Position numbers and translations under genes: made by a program. Shown piece after piece: positions 15,612 to 15,719 of a stretch of DNA of 15,719 nt (position 1 is the first letter of the stretch; each line of letters begins with the position of its first letter). The notes beneath the pieces are model-generated. The model did no database searches. It was not told the DNA's origin and was given only the letters and a program-made list of their open reading frames with translations. The stretch is from JAWXBR01 sp034440235 (GTDB taxonomy: Bacteria; Bacteroidota; Ignavibacteria; Kapaibacteriales; Kapaibacteriaceae): assembly GCA_034440235.1 (NCBI GenBank), contig JAWXBR010000045.1, positions 1 to 15,719 of the forward strand, in the 5' to 3' direction.

Positions 15612-15719
15612 ACGCAAACGCGGACCGCTTTAACACAAACGCGGACCGCGTTAATACAAACACGGACCGCTTTAACACAAACGCGGACCGCGTTAATACA
15701 AACACGGACCGCTTTAACA
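15611..15719. repeat. 21-bp tandem array of near-palindromes, cut by the window edge
   Basis: Five full units (starting at 15611, 15632, 15653, 15674 and 15695) plus four bases of a sixth. Each has the core CGGACCGC. Units 2 and 4 are identical, as are units 3 and 5, so the array has a 42-bp higher-order period. Units 2 and 4 contain the perfect palindrome AACGCGGACCGCGTT; unit 1 has AACGCGGACCGCTTT and units 3 and 5 AACACGGACCGCTTT. The 21-bp period is two turns of B-DNA, so the palindromes face the same side of the helix. The array lies upstream of the membrane protein/ATPase pair and continues beyond the window. Confidence 0.95.

Noticed and set aside
15611..15719. Array as a CRISPR
   Set aside because: Units are contiguous 21-mers with no spacers, and no cas gene is present.
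15612..15719. Array as protein-coding heptad repeat
   Set aside because: Some frames are open because 21 is divisible by three, but the frame leading into the membrane protein gene has a TAA just before its start, and no start or neighbour gene can be seen within the window.

Overview
The window looks like chromosomal DNA of a bacterium from the Bacteroidota/Chlorobi/Ignavibacteria/Kapabacteria group. Three signs point there. Three large predicted secreted proteins carry Asp-box, PKD or Ig-like modules and end in what look like type IX secretion (T9SS) sorting tails. TAnnTTTG promoter elements, the type used by the Bacteroidota housekeeping sigma factor, sit next to start codons. The phenylacetate genes and the PhoB/PhoR-like pair fit such a genome. 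The exact lineage is inference; there is no rRNA gene here. No tRNA, rRNA, CRISPR array, transposase or prophage gene was found.

Layout, left to right. (1) 126-2468, plus strand: secreted multidomain protein with Asp-box repeats, three Ig-like domains, a late beta domain and a sorting tail. (2) 2517-4187, plus strand: paaB-paaC-paaD, tightly packed (4-nt overlap, then 1-nt gap), coding for two subunits and a maturation factor of the phenylacetyl-CoA epoxidase; the catalytic subunit gene paaA and the reductase gene paaE are not beside them. (3) 4224-7697, minus strand, convergent with paaD: a very large secreted protein with an N-terminal propeller-like region, a PKD domain and six Ig-like repeats. 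(4) 7820-9595, plus strand, divergent from the previous gene: OmpR/PhoB-type response regulator and PhoR-like histidine kinase. (5) 9632-12523, minus strand, convergent with the kinase: secreted Asp-box (sialidase-fold) protein with a T9SS tail. (6) 12578-15600, minus strand: a translationally coupled pair, a four-helix membrane protein of unknown family followed by a STAND-like ATPase with TPR-like C-terminus; the Asp-box gene follows 54 bp downstream. (7) 15611-15719: a 21-bp tandem array of near-palindromes, cut by the window edge, directly upstream of that pair.

How the parts may work together: the phenylacetate genes are a metabolic unit separate from their neighbours. The two-component genes share an intergenic region holding two perfect inverted repeats with the divergent secreted-protein gene, so common control is possible but unproven. 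The most unusual parts are the membrane protein/ATPase pair behind its palindromic array, the apparently leaderless TAACTTTG promoters, and two imperfect tandem duplications that each cover gene 3' ends and bracket the paa cassette.
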